Positions 45,069 to 53,561 of a stretch of DNA of 64,000 nt are shown piece after piece; within the stretch, counting starts at the first letter, position 1; every line of letters begins with the position of its first letter. The stretch is taken from assembly GCF_029238095.1 (NCBI RefSeq), contig NZ_JAQWGS010000023.1, positions 62,001 through 126,000 on the forward strand, written 5' to 3'. The DNA comes from Lacinutrix sp. Lineage in GTDB: Bacteria; Bacteroidota; Bacteroidia; Flavobacteriales; Flavobacteriaceae. The translations under genes and the position numbers were made by a program. The notes under the pieces are model-generated. The model was not told the origin of the DNA. It saw only the letters and a program-made list of their open reading frames with translations, and searched no databases.

Positions 45069-46214
45069 TTAATAAATTATGAGATCTAAATTATAGGGTG
45101 TTTTTGGCTCTGTCTGTGTATTAATCATCTGAATCCTATAACTCCCAAGAGGATAATTACTAATATCTAAACCAACGCTATCACCACCGTCTATGATAAA
45201 TTTAAAAACTTCACTATCATTTTGATCATAAATAGTTAACTCTCCGTATATGAAAAGGGGATAATGAAGGATAGTAACCTGTTGATTTTGGGTTGCATGA
45301 ATTACGTTTCTAAAGCAATATGTAGTATTAATATCATACATTACTTCCTCACAGTTATCCGAATAAATTTTTAAATAATCATAAGATTTTAGAAGGGATT
45401 TTCTTATTGATAAATTTGACATACAGCTATAATAATCTCTGCCTCTAATTTTGTTAAACTCCTCCCAAACTTCGCAATCAATTTCTTTTGTTAAAAATAA
45501 AGACTGTGTAGAAACTAACATTTTAATAAAATCAAACGCCTCTTTAGAATCACTATTATTGTATGTCACACTGATAACGTTACCTTCATCATCTATAAAA
45601 TTATCCAAGACGTCAAAAACAAGAGACGCATCCCAATAATTATCCATTGCTAATAAATATAAGTAAACGGTATAATTATCTTCGACACCAAATCCTTTGT
45701 AATCGGAATGTGAACGTATAATATCTTCTGGTGTCCAGAGAGATTCAACAGCATCGTATTTTTTATCAAAATCATCAACTGACTCATAAAATATTCCTTG
45801 GATAAAATGTTTGTCATTTTTATCATTCCTCAAGATGTCACCATTATCATCAAATTCTAAATTATCCCAACTAAAAGGTGGTGCTTTTAAAAGTTGTTTA
45901 CGATATTTTTTTATAGAATTTAAATGTTCTTTTTTTAATTTATTTAGAAATATTTCTGAGTTTTTAAATTTGGAATTACTGTCCCATCCCATCGCATTAA
46001 CAAGTGCTATTTTATCAAAAATAGTTGTATTGGAATCTGTTAAAAATTTAAATCTAACATTATCAAGTTTTTTCTTCCCTGGTTCTTTACCAATTTTTAA
46101 GACGTATAAATCCTCAGACACCTTCCAAAATTCTATTGAAGTTAAAGGGGAATCGGCCATAAGGTTGTTTGAAAAAAAACAAACAGTTAAGAGAAGCAGA
46201 ATAATTCTTTTCAT
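45069..46214 (-). CDS. Exported protein of unknown function (island)
   Basis: 381 residues with a signal peptide (about 1-20, RIILLLLTVCFFSNNLMA). The middle is mainly helical and rich in Asp, Asn and Lys; four Cys are seen in the second half (IDCEVW, YYSCMSN, DNCEEV, TTYCFRN), which could form two disulfides. The last 80 residues are a beta-sandwich-like region (GELTIYDQNDSEVFKFI, LDISNYPLGSYRIQM) reminiscent of secretion-domain folds but without the NPxxG signature of T9SS domains. No family is recognised. It lies 28 bases upstream of the SHOCT gene in the same direction. Confidence 0.7.
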   Translation of the reverse strand: MKRIILLLLTVCFFSNNLMADSPLTSIEFWKVSEDLYVLKIGKEPGKKKLDNVRFKFLTDSNTTIFDKIALVNAMGWDSNSKFKNSEIFLNKLKKEHLNSIKKYRKQLLKAPPFSWDNLEFDDNGDILRNDKNDKHFIQGIFYESVDDFDKKYDAVESLWTPEDIIRSHSDYKGFGVEDNYTVYLYLLAMDNYWDASLVFDVLDNFIDDEGNVISVTYNNSDSKEAFDFIKMLVSTQSLFLTKEIDCEVWEEFNKIRGRDYYSCMSNLSIRKSLLKSYDYLKIYSDNCEEVMYDINTTYCFRNVIHATQNQQVTILHYPLFIYGELTIYDQNDSEVFKFIIDGGDSVGLDISNYPLGSYRIQMINTQTEPKTPYNLDLIIY

Positions 46215-46281
46215 TTGTATCGCATTATGGTTCCATTCGTATTCATTAAAATCTTTACCACAACAAATTTTACATTACTTA

Positions 46282-46485
46282 CTATGATTCTGTTCGATCA
46301 GAATCCGACATTATTAGATAAACTCCAATAAAAAGGCTAATTAACTTAGCATACCATGGAAGGGTGAATATTAAAGATAAAACTTTGGTTCTGGCAGGTG
46401 CATCGATTAAATCATCCGGTGTAACATGGATGAAAAATCCCACTATGGATAAAATCACAATAACGATTGCGATTAATTTTTTCAT
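46282..46485 (-). CDS. Small membrane protein (island)
   Basis: 67 residues with two membrane helices: IAIVIVILSIVGFFIHV (4-21) and LPWYAKLISLFIGVYLIM (about 42-60), joined by an acidic loop and ending in a charged tail (SDSDRTES). No family is recognised. It is the first gene of the leftward island cluster and starts 67 bases before the exported protein gene. A toxin, anchor or phage-superinfection type role cannot be told apart. Confidence 0.6.
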   Translation of the reverse strand: MKKLIAIVIVILSIVGFFIHVTPDDLIDAPARTKVLSLIFTLPWYAKLISLFIGVYLIMSDSDRTES

Positions 46486-46818
46486 ATAAAAATTTAGATT
46501 ATAACTAATTTAAATAAACATTATCTCTTTTGGTAGAAATTTTATAGAAAACCCTAATCCACCCCCTATTTTTAAGTTGATATTTTTTAATCTCTTTAAA
46601 AGTATTTTCCCAAACAAAGAATCCAGAGATTAGAACATATCATTACATCGGTAGTTTGGATAAAAAGATATTATTCGAAACGAATGGTTGTTTAAAAGCG
46701 TTTTAATCTTGAAATGTTTGCAAGAATGTTTGCAAGAATTAATTTTTACAAGAATTTTATCTTTAAAAAGGTAGTGTTTATTAGGGTTTCAGAAGATATT
46801 CAAAAAAATCAGTTCAAT
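46486..46818. other. Noncoding right arm of the island with direct repeats
   Basis: About 330 bases with no gene recognised. AATGTTTGCAAG occurs twice in tandem (46713-46724, 46725-46736) and a third time in degenerate form at 46741-46754. A short open frame (46590-46706, including YHYIGSLDKKILFETNG) has no start codon and no recognised relative. The promoter of the leftward island genes must lie here. Confidence 0.55.
46713..46754 (+). repeat. Tandem GTTTGCAA iterons near attR
   Basis: Two exact 12-base units AATGTTTGCAAG in direct tandem and a third copy matching 12 of 14 bases. They resemble integrase arm-type or iteron binding sites. Confidence 0.7.
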
Positions 46819-46864
46819 ACTCATAATCAGGTGGTCCTTGGTTCGAGCCCAAGTGGGACCACTT
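46819..46864 (+). repeat. Right attachment site (attR), truncated tRNA 3' copy
   Basis: 46-base exact copy of 41448-41493 (3' half of tRNA(CAT)). It lacks the 5' half and so cannot make a tRNA. The ancestral tRNA 3' end probably lies here. Confidence 0.92.
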
Positions 46865-46874
46865 AAAAATTGTA

Positions 46875-46907
46875 AAGCCTTTCATACTTTTGAAAGGCTT
46901 TTTTTAT
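46875..46907 (+). terminator. Terminator after attR (probable ancestral tRNA terminator)
   Basis: Nine-pair stem AAGCCTTTC / GAAAGGCTT with an eight-base loop and seven Ts, ten bases after the truncated tRNA copy, the same relative position as the terminator after the intact tRNA. Confidence 0.85.
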
Positions 46908-47093
46908 GAAGCAGGTTTATTCTATACTCAAAGCTTAATAAGCCAATATTTATTAAATTAAATATTGAGGAAATAAAGAGAATTATAATAAGTTAGAAAA
47001 AGGTTTTAGCAGTTTTATAGTTACATTTTGTGTATTTTATCGAAAAAAAACACCTTTCGTGGGATTTTTTTTTGAAAAACTTGTCTAAAAGTT

Positions 47094-47336
47094 TTGTTAA
47101 CTCCGTTTTTTTTTACATTTACGACTTGTTATATTATACAAAATAAAAAAATATTTGCCTCAATCTTATTTGTATTAATAAGTTTCGTGTGCGCTGCACA
47201 AACACCACCACCTCCACCTCCTGGACCTCCTGGACCTGTTGGAGCACCAATAGATGGAGGATTGCTTGTCCTATTAATAGTGGGTCTTTTTTTTGGCATA
47301 TACAAGATGTATAAATTTCAAAAAAAAACGATTTAG
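47094..47336 (+). CDS. Small PID-CTERM-like exported protein
   Basis: 80 residues if read from a TTG at 47094; the true start is unclear because no ATG exists, and a promoter-like TTACATTTACG at 47114 would put the start later (for example ATT at 47133). A hydrophobic export segment (IFASILFVLISFVCAAQ) is followed by a proline run (PPPPPPGPPGPVGAPIDGG) and a C-terminal helix with a basic end (LLVLLIVGLFFGIYKMYKFQ). This matches the PID-CTERM sorting pattern of flavobacteria. Function unknown. It ends four bases into the convergent ribE stop. Confidence 0.6.
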   Translation: MLTPFFFTFTTCYIIQNKKIFASILFVLISFVCAAQTPPPPPPGPPGPVGAPIDGGLLVLLIVGLFFGIYKMYKFQKKTI

Positions 47337-47923
47337 TTCCTTAGCTCGTTTAATCTAGAAACGTATTTTCCTATAACATCAAATTCTAAATTCACAGTAG
47401 AGCCTATTTTAAAGTTTTTAAAGTTTGTGTGCTCATATGTATATGGAATGATTGCAACGCTAAAAGAATTTAGTTTAGAGTTTACAACTGTTAAACTAAC
47501 ACCATTTACCGTTACCGAGCCTTTTTCAATTGTAATATTGTTTAAAGAACCATCGTATTTAAAACTAAACAACCAGCTGCCTTGTGTCTCTTCAATACTT
47601 GTACATTCTGCAACTTGATCAACATGACCTTGTACAATATGGCCATCGAGTCTGTCTCCTAATTTCATTGCGCGTTCTAGATTAACAATATCAGAAATTT
47701 TTAAGTTTCCAATATTAGTTTTGTCAATAGTTTCTTTAATTGCAGTAACGGTATAACAGTTACCATTAATACTAACTACCGTTAAACAAACACCATTGTG
47801 AGCAACACTTTGATCTATTTTTAATTCATTAGTAATGGTGCTTTCTATTGTAAGATGTAAATTCTCTAAATCATGTTTTACATTTGTAACACGACCCAAG
47901 GTTTCAATAATTCCTGTAAACAT
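47333..47923 (-). CDS. ribE: Riboflavin synthase, alpha chain
   Basis: 196 residues with two lumazine-binding repeats. The start MFTGIIETLGRV is diagnostic, followed by NGVCLTVVSINGNCYTV in the first barrel and VNGVSLTVVNSKLNSFSVAI in the second, with GDRLDGHIVQGHVDQV between. It dismutates two 6,7-dimethyl-8-ribityllumazines to riboflavin. No other rib genes are nearby and no FMN riboswitch is seen. It is divergent from pdxA with a 66-base gap. Confidence 0.96.
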   Translation of the reverse strand: MFTGIIETLGRVTNVKHDLENLHLTIESTITNELKIDQSVAHNGVCLTVVSINGNCYTVTAIKETIDKTNIGNLKISDIVNLERAMKLGDRLDGHIVQGHVDQVAECTSIEETQGSWLFSFKYDGSLNNITIEKGSVTVNGVSLTVVNSKLNSFSVAIIPYTYEHTNFKNFKIGSTVNLEFDVIGKYVSRLNELRN

Positions 47924-47989
47924 ACTTTTAACTGTATTATTTGGTTAAATTTGCGAGTATAAAATTACGAACAATAGTTAGCATTATTA

Positions 47990-49069
47990 ATGAAGAGAGA
48001 AGAAAAAATAATTGTAGGCATCTCCATAGGAGATTTAAACGGTATAGGATCAGAAATTGTACTAAAAATTTTTGAGGATAATAGAATGTTAGATTTCTAT
48101 ACACCAGTAATTTTTGCATCGACAAAAACAATAACATTTGTTAAAAATCATTTTAAATTAACCATTAATTTAAATGGTATTAATAACACTAATGAAATTC
48201 TTCACGGTAAAGTTAATGTTCTTAATTGTTGGAAAGAAAATGTAAATATTAATTTTGGTCAAGAAGATACTAAAATTGGAGAATATGCTATAAAATCTTT
48301 AGAAAGCGCAACAAAAGCTTTAAAGAATGAAACAATAGATGTTTTGGTTACAGCACCAATTAATAAAAGCAATATTCAATCTGAGACTTTTAAGTTTCCA
48401 GGTCATACAGATTATCTTGCACAAGAATTAGAAGGTGACAGCTTAATGTTTATGGTTACAGATACATTGAGAGTTGGTTTGTTAACAGACCATGTTCCAG
48501 TTAAAGATATTTCTAGCCATATTTCTTCAGAAGTAATAACCCAAAAAATCGAAACAGTATATAATTCTTTAAAAAAGGATTTTAGAATTAATCAGCCAAG
48601 AATTGCTGTTTTAGGTATAAATCCGCATACAGGAGATAATGGCGTTATTGGTAACGAAGACGATACCGTTATGAGACCAACTCTTAAAAAAATTAAAGAG
48701 AGCGGTAAATTAGTTTTTGGACCTTATGCTGCTGATAGTTTTTTTGGAAGCGACAATTATAAAAGTTTCGATGCTATTATTGCCTCTTATCACGACCAAG
48801 GTTTAATTCCTTTTAAAACATTATCTTTTGGTCAAGGCGTAAATTTTACAGCTGGTTTAAACAGGATAAGAACATCACCAGACCATGGAACAGCATACGA
48901 AATAGCAGGAAAAGGCATTGCAGATACAGGTTCTTTTAAAGAAGCACTATTTACAGCAGTTGCTATTTTTAATAATAGAAGAGAATTTGAAGAATTAAAT
49001 AGAAACCCATTAGCTGTAAGCAAAAGGAAGCGTTTTGATGAAAGAAAATACGAAACAAAAAAGAAGTAA
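47990..49069 (+). CDS. pdxA: 4-hydroxythreonine-4-phosphate dehydrogenase
   Basis: 359 residues. Start IVGISIGDLNGIGSEIVLKI is the PdxA N-terminus. The three metal-binding His residues lie in FKFPGHTDYLA, TDHVPVKD and ASYHDQGLIPFKT, and INPHTGDNGVIGNED is the conserved substrate loop. It makes 3-amino-1-hydroxyacetone phosphate in the DXP-dependent pyridoxal phosphate pathway, using NAD. It heads a probable transcription unit running to accC, though the DUF177 gene has its own promoter. Confidence 0.96.
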   Translation: MKREEKIIVGISIGDLNGIGSEIVLKIFEDNRMLDFYTPVIFASTKTITFVKNHFKLTINLNGINNTNEILHGKVNVLNCWKENVNINFGQEDTKIGEYAIKSLESATKALKNETIDVLVTAPINKSNIQSETFKFPGHTDYLAQELEGDSLMFMVTDTLRVGLLTDHVPVKDISSHISSEVITQKIETVYNSLKKDFRINQPRIAVLGINPHTGDNGVIGNEDDTVMRPTLKKIKESGKLVFGPYAADSFFGSDNYKSFDAIIASYHDQGLIPFKTLSFGQGVNFTAGLNRIRTSPDHGTAYEIAGKGIADTGSFKEALFTAVAIFNNRREFEELNRNPLAVSKRKRFDERKYETKKK

Positions 49070-49111
49070 ACAAAAAATTGTTGATAAGTCTGCTCAATAA
49101 ATAAAAATTTG

Positions 49112-49119
49112 TATATTTG
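49112..49119 (+). promoter_or_regulatory. -7 promoter element of the YceD-like/rpmF operon
   Basis: TATATTTG matches TAnnTTTG. It lies 23 bases before ATG 49142, so the frame's earlier potential start at 49109 is outside the transcript. This decides the start. Confidence 0.65.
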
Positions 49120-49141
49120 CAGGCTCAAAATAGATGTGACA

Positions 49142-49681
49142 ATGAAGCCATTGAAAGAGTTTACAATTCCATTTGTAGGTTTAAAAGAAGGAAAGCATCT
49201 TTTTGAATATGAAATATATAATGCGTTCTTTGAATATTTTGAGTATGAAGATTTTAATAGCAGTAATTTAAAAGTTAATGTTGTTTTAGAAAAAAAAACA
49301 ACACTTTTAGAACTGCATTTTGAAGTTTCAGGAACAGTTAATGTTAATTGCGATGTAACAAACGAACCATATGAGCAACCTTTAGAAAGCGAGTTTGATT
49401 TGGTAGTAAAGTTTGGAGAAGAATATAACGATGAGAATATAGATATTTTAATTATACCTCATGGAGAATACGAAATAAGTATACAACAATATGTTTACGA
49501 ATTAATAGTATTATCCATGCCAACAAAGCGAGTGCATCCTGGAGTAGAAGATGGAACATTAGATTCAGAAATACTTGAAAAATTAGAAGAATTAAGTCCT
49601 AAACAAAAGGATATAAAAAAAGACCAAGAGGAAATTGATCCTCGATGGAATACATTAAAAAAACTATTAACGGATAAATAA
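49142..49681 (+). CDS. DUF177 (YceD-like) 23S rRNA accumulation protein
   Basis: 179 residues from ATG 49142 (MKPLKEFTIPFVGLKEGKH). The family signature is the beta region with LLELHFEVSGTVNVNCDVTN and the acidic C-terminal half ending in EIDPRWNTLKKLLTDK. In E. coli and plants the protein is required for normal 23S rRNA levels. It sits immediately upstream of rpmF, the conserved arrangement in most bacteria, nine bases apart. Four Cys-type metal sites seen in some homologues are absent here. Confidence 0.88.
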   Translation: MKPLKEFTIPFVGLKEGKHLFEYEIYNAFFEYFEYEDFNSSNLKVNVVLEKKTTLLELHFEVSGTVNVNCDVTNEPYEQPLESEFDLVVKFGEEYNDENIDILIIPHGEYEISIQQYVYELIVLSMPTKRVHPGVEDGTLDSEILEKLEELSPKQKDIKKDQEEIDPRWNTLKKLLTDK

Positions 49682-49690
49682 AATAATAAA

Positions 49691-49894
49691 ATGGCACATC
49701 CTAAAAGAAAAATCTCAAAAACAAGAAGAGATAAGAGAAGAACACATTACAAAGCAACTGCGCCACAAGTTGCAACTTGCCCAACAACAGGTGAGCCGCA
49801 CTTATACCATAGAGCACACTGGTTCGAAGGTAAATTATATTACAGAGGTCAAGTATTAATTGACAACGCAGTAGCAGAAGAGAATATAGCATAA
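49691..49894 (+). CDS. rpmF: Ribosomal protein L32
   Basis: 67 residues. The basic start [20 protein letters not shown] is typical of L32; the ribbon part ([19 protein letters not shown]) keeps just one Cys, so this is the zinc-free form usual in Bacteroidota. It is a component of the large ribosomal subunit. It is between the YceD-like gene and a terminator, and precedes the fatty-acid genes as in many bacteria. Confidence 0.96.
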   Translation: MAHPKRKISKTRRDKRRTHYKATAPQVATCPTTGEPHLYHRAHWFEGKLYYRGQVLIDNAVAEENIA

Positions 49895-49914
49895 TTTATT
49901 ATGCATGCATATAG

Positions 49915-49943
49915 AAAAACGCTCACTTGTGAGCGTTTTTTTT
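49915..49943 (+). terminator. Terminator of the rpmF operon
   Basis: Stem AAAAACGCTCA / TGAGCGTTTTT with a four-base loop and a long T run, 21 bases after the rpmF stop. Confidence 0.88.
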
Positions 49944-50074
49944 ATGATATATTTTTCTTTAAGTTAAAAACAACTTAATTTGCACGTAATTAACCAAAAA
50001 TTGATTATTTTGAACAAAATATCGCCTATTTTAGACGGTTTTGAGCAATTTTTGGTCAAATTAACTTGAAAAGT

Positions 50075-51070
50075 ATGAGTAAAATCTCAGCAGCCATTAC
50101 AGCTGTAGGTGCTTATGTACCAGAATATGTATTAACCAACAAGATTCTAGAATCCTTGGTTGATACTAATGATGAATGGATTACCTCTAGAACAGGAATC
50201 AAAGAACGTCGCATCCTAAAAGGAGAAGGCAAAGGCACTTCATATATGGCTATAAAAGCCGCTCAAGACCTTCTAAAAAAATCAAATACAAATCCAGAAG
50301 ATATAGAATTAGTTATTGTGGCAACTGCAACACCAGATATGCAAGCCGCATCTACTGCTGCATATACAGCAACACAAATTGGTGCTGTTAATGCTTTTTC
50401 TTTTGATTTAGAAGCTGCTTGTTCAAGCTTTTTATTTGGCATGTCAACTGCAGCAAAATATATTGAATCAGGACGTTATAAAAATGTATTATTAATTGGA
50501 GCAGATAAGAATTCTTCAATGATAAATTATGAAGATAGAGCGACCTGTATCATCTTTGGAGATGGAGCAGGAGCTGTATTATTTCAGCCCAATCAAGAAG
50601 GTTTCGGTTTACAAGACGAATACCTAAGAAGTAATGGAGCTGGAAGAGAATTTCTTCAGGTAAAATCTAGTGGTTCTTCTTACCCAGTAACTGCCGAAAC
50701 TATAGCAAGAAAAGAAAACTTTGTTTTTCAAGATGGTAAAACAGTCTTTAAAAATGCAGTATTTAATATGGCAGATGTTGCAGTTAAAATTCTAGAACGT
50801 AATAATCTCACAAAAGAGGATATTGCATGGTTAGCAGCTCATCAAGCAAATAAGCGCATTATAGACGCAACAGCTAACCGTATAGAATTAGAAAACGAAA
50901 AAGTAATGATGAATATTGAAAAGTATGGTAATACCACTTCAGCAACTTTACCATTATTATTAAACGATTACGAATCACGATTAAAAAAAGGCGATAATAT
51001 TATTTTTGCCGCCTTTGGTGGTGGCTTTACTTGGGGCTCAATATATTTAAAATGGGCTTATAATTCTTAA
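50075..51070 (+). CDS. fabH: Beta-ketoacyl-ACP synthase III
   Basis: 331 residues from ATG 50075 (MSKISAAITAVGAYVPEYVL); a TTG three codons earlier is less likely. The catalytic triad is Cys116 in DLEAACSSFLFG, His in WLAAHQANKRI and Asn in IEKYGNTTSATLPLL. It condenses acetyl-CoA (or branched primers, typical in Bacteroidota) with malonyl-ACP to start fatty-acid chains. plsX, often between rpmF and fabH, is absent. accB follows after 31 bases. Confidence 0.96.
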   Translation: MSKISAAITAVGAYVPEYVLTNKILESLVDTNDEWITSRTGIKERRILKGEGKGTSYMAIKAAQDLLKKSNTNPEDIELVIVATATPDMQAASTAAYTATQIGAVNAFSFDLEAACSSFLFGMSTAAKYIESGRYKNVLLIGADKNSSMINYEDRATCIIFGDGAGAVLFQPNQEGFGLQDEYLRSNGAGREFLQVKSSGSSYPVTAETIARKENFVFQDGKTVFKNAVFNMADVAVKILERNNLTKEDIAWLAAHQANKRIIDATANRIELENEKVMMNIEKYGNTTSATLPLLLNDYESRLKKGDNIIFAAFGGGFTWGSIYLKWAYNS

Positions 51071-51101
51071 AAAACTAACAACAACTTAATAACTCTAAAT
51101 T

Positions 51102-51572
51102 ATGGATTTAAAAGACATTCAAAACTTAATCAAGTTTGTAGCAAAATCTGGTGCAAGTGAGGTTAAATTAGAAACAGACGATGTTAAGATTACAATAAAA
51201 ACAGGATCAGACGAGACTAACATTGTACAACAAATGCCAATGGCTCAAATGCCACAAATGCAAATGCAACAAGCAGCAGCACCTTCTGCTCCAGCAACTG
51301 TAACTCCAGTAGTAGAAAGTGAAGATTCTAAATACATAACTGTAAAATCTCCAATTATTGGAACATTTTACAGAAAGCCTTCTCCAGACAAACCATTATT
51401 TGTTGAGGTAGGACAAACCATTGCGGTAGGTGACGTGTTATGTATAATTGAAGCAATGAAATTATTTAATGAAATTGAATCTGAAGTTTCAGGTAAAATT
51501 GTTAAAATTTTAGTGGATGATTCTTCTCCTGTTGAGTTCGATCAACCATTATTCTTAGTAGATCCATCTTAA
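51102..51572 (+). CDS. accB: Acetyl-CoA carboxylase biotin carboxyl carrier protein
   Basis: 156 residues. N-terminal helical domain (MDLKDIQNLIKFVAKSGASE), a Met/Gln/Ala/Pro-rich linker (about 45-75), and the biotinyl domain with the modified Lys in CIIEAMKLFNEIE. The linker is unusually Met- and Gln-rich (QMPMAQMPQMQMQQ), as in other Bacteroidota. The protein carries biotin between AccC and the carboxyltransferase. accC follows 83 bases later. Confidence 0.96.
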   Translation: MDLKDIQNLIKFVAKSGASEVKLETDDVKITIKTGSDETNIVQQMPMAQMPQMQMQQAAAPSAPATVTPVVESEDSKYITVKSPIIGTFYRKPSPDKPLFVEVGQTIAVGDVLCIIEAMKLFNEIESEVSGKIVKILVDDSSPVEFDQPLFLVDPS

Positions 51573-51655
51573 TATAAATCACAATTTTTAATTCTAAATT
51601 CCAGAGGCGATACTTTTGGAGTTTGTTTTTTGAATATTGAAAATTTGAAGAATTT

Positions 51656-53005
51656 ATGTTTAAAAAAATACTAATTGCCAATAGAGGAGAAATAGCACTT
51701 CGTGTTATTAGAACCTGTAAAGAAATGGGTATAAAAACAGTAGCTGTTTATTCTACTGCAGATGCCGAAAGTCTACATGTTAAATTTGCTGATGAAGCTG
51801 TATGCATAGGTCCACCAGCAAGTAGCGAGTCTTATTTAAAAATGTCAAGCATTATAGCAGCAGCAGAAATTACAAATGCAGATGCTATTCATCCAGGTTA
51901 TGGCTTTTTATCTGAAAACGCAAAATTTTCAAAAATTTGTGCAGAACATGAGATTAAATTTATTGGAGCTTCTCCAGAAATGATTGATCGCATGGGAGAT
52001 AAAGCAAACGCAAAATCAACAATGATTGCTGCTGGAGTTCCTGTAGTACCAGGAAGTGAAGGCGTTATAGAGAGTTTTGAAGAATGTGTTAAGATCGCTA
52101 AAGAAACAGGTTATCCTGTTATGCTTAAAGCATCAGCAGGTGGTGGAGGAAAAGGTATGCGTGCCGTTTGGAAGCCAGAAAAATTACAAGAAGCATGGGA
52201 ATCTGCAAGGCAAGAATCTAAAGCAGCCTTTGGGAACGACGATATGTATATGGAAAAGCTTATTGAAGAGCCTAGACACATCGAAATTCAAATTGTTGGA
52301 GACTCTAACGGGAAAGCCTGTCATTTATCAGAAAGAGACTGTTCTATACAAAGACGTCATCAAAAATTAACAGAAGAAGTTCCGTCACCATTCATGACAG
52401 CTGCTCTACGAAAAAAAATGGGAGAAGCTGCTGTAAAAGCTGCTGAGTATATTAAATATGAAGGCGCAGGAACAGTTGAGTTTTTAGTAGATAAGCATAG
52501 AAATTTCTACTTCATGGAGATGAATACGCGAATACAAGTAGAGCACCCAATTACAGAACAAGTAATAGATTTCGATTTAATACGCGAACAAATTTTAGTT
52601 GCTGCAGGAGTGCCAATTTCTGGGAAAAACTATTTACCTCAACTACATTCTATAGAGTGTAGAATTAATGCTGAAGACCCATTTAATGACTTTAGACCAT
52701 CACCAGGAAAAATAACAACACTTCATGCACCAGGAGGACATGGCGTACGTTTAGACACACACGTCTATGCAGGTTATTCAATACCTCCAAACTACGATTC
52801 TATGATTGCAAAGTTAATTACAACAGCGCAAACTAGAGAAGAAGCTATAAATAAAATGAAGCGCGCTTTGGATGAATTTGTTATAGAGGGCATAAAAACA
52901 ACAATACCGTTTCATAGACAATTAATGGAACATCCAGATTATTTGGCTGGAAATTATACAACAAAATTTATGGAAGATTTTGTAATTGAAAAGCCTACAG
53001 AATAA
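51656..53005 (+). CDS. accC: Acetyl-CoA carboxylase, biotin carboxylase subunit
   Basis: 449 residues, standard length. ATP-grasp enzyme: start [22 protein letters not shown] loop [15 protein letters not shown], the catalytic region [36 protein letters not shown] and a C-terminal biotin-carboxylase domain. It carboxylates biotin on AccB using ATP and bicarbonate. accA and accD are not in the window. The operon ends in the terminator at 53011. Confidence 0.97.
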   Translation: MFKKILIANRGEIALRVIRTCKEMGIKTVAVYSTADAESLHVKFADEAVCIGPPASSESYLKMSSIIAAAEITNADAIHPGYGFLSENAKFSKICAEHEIKFIGASPEMIDRMGDKANAKSTMIAAGVPVVPGSEGVIESFEECVKIAKETGYPVMLKASAGGGGKGMRAVWKPEKLQEAWESARQESKAAFGNDDMYMEKLIEEPRHIEIQIVGDSNGKACHLSERDCSIQRRHQKLTEEVPSPFMTAALRKKMGEAAVKAAEYIKYEGAGTVEFLVDKHRNFYFMEMNTRIQVEHPITEQVIDFDLIREQILVAAGVPISGKNYLPQLHSIECRINAEDPFNDFRPSPGKITTLHAPGGHGVRLDTHVYAGYSIPPNYDSMIAKLITTAQTREEAINKMKRALDEFVIEGIKTTIPFHRQLMEHPDYLAGNYTTKFMEDFVIEKPTE

Positions 53006-53010
53006 AAACA

Positions 53011-53040
53011 AAAAAAGCGACTACTAATAGTCGCTTTTTT
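53011..53040. terminator. Bidirectional terminator
   Basis: Thirteen-pair stem AAAAAAGCGACTA / TAGTCGCTTTTTT with a four-base loop. It lies between accC and the convergent lipoprotein gene. Confidence 0.92.
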
Positions 53041-53561
53041 TATAGCTCAAAATTTTCATTTATCGCAGTAATAATTTGAGGAACTTCTTTTATTTTAAAG
53101 TTTAAAACTAAGTTATACTCTTTTTCTCTTATTTTGGTAAGTATTAAAATTCCTTCTAAAACACTATAGGCACCTGTTTGCCCTCTACAAAAACATAGTC
53201 TTTCGAAGCCTACAGTTGTATTTTTTAAATTTAAATCAGTTATATTTAGTTCATTAGAATTAATTTCAATGTAAATTATTTCTTTGTAACTAGAATCTTG
53301 AATCCCGTCTTGCTCATTTCTTTTGTATTCAAATTTTAAAACGGTGTTTTTACCTTCTAAAAGTTCAGAATAACTATTTCCAAATTTGTCTGTTTTAATG
53401 CTATAAACTTTATTTTTTATAACATTAAATGTGCAAATACCATCCTCTGGGCAGATATTATTACTTTTAACTAATTTGTTTTCAGTTTCAATATACTTAT
53501 TTGTTTTGCAAGCAAAAGAAACAAAAATCAATACTATTATGTATAAAACTCTCATATTCAA
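53040..53561 (-). CDS. Hypothetical lipoprotein
   Basis: 173 residues. The signal MRVLYIIVLIFVSFACKTN has a lipobox FVSFAC, so Cys18 is probably lipidated. The body is beta-rich, with Cys pairs in NNICPEDGICTF and FERLCFCRGQTG. Ends with AINENFEL. No family is recognised. It is a single leftward gene whose stop lies at the edge of the accC terminator hairpin; its promoter faces away from the M12B-like protease gene 87 bases to the right. Confidence 0.7.
   Translation of the reverse strand: MNMRVLYIIVLIFVSFACKTNKYIETENKLVKSNNICPEDGICTFNVIKNKVYSIKTDKFGNSYSELLEGKNTVLKFEYKRNEQDGIQDSSYKEIIYIEINSNELNITDLNLKNTTVGFERLCFCRGQTGAYSVLEGILILTKIREKEYNLVLNFKIKEVPQIITAINENFEL

Larger units (their letters stand above)
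41448..46864. mobile_element. tRNA-integrated genomic island without a visible integrase
   Basis: The element is bounded by 46-bp perfect direct repeats of the tRNA 3' end and is about 5.4 kb long. All genes run leftward toward the tRNA: zinc-ribbon membrane proteins, a zinc-ribbon/MORN protein, a superinfection-immunity-like/SHOCT protein, a secreted protein and a small membrane peptide. I find no integrase, excisionase, replication or relaxase gene, and no recognisable fragment of one. It could be a remnant, or a cassette mobilised in trans. GTTTGCAA motifs lie near both ends. Confidence 0.85.

Noticed and set aside
46590-46706. Integrase remnant in the island right arm
   Set aside because: The short frame containing YHYIGSLDKKIL has no start and no recombinase motif such as the R-H-R-Y residues.
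46824-46862. Second functional tRNA(CAT)
   Set aside because: Only the 3' part from the anticodon loop onward is present; the acceptor 5' strand and D arm are missing.
47205-47240. CCACCTCCACCTCCTGGACC repeats as a tandem repeat locus
   Set aside because: They are codons of the proline run of the small exported protein.
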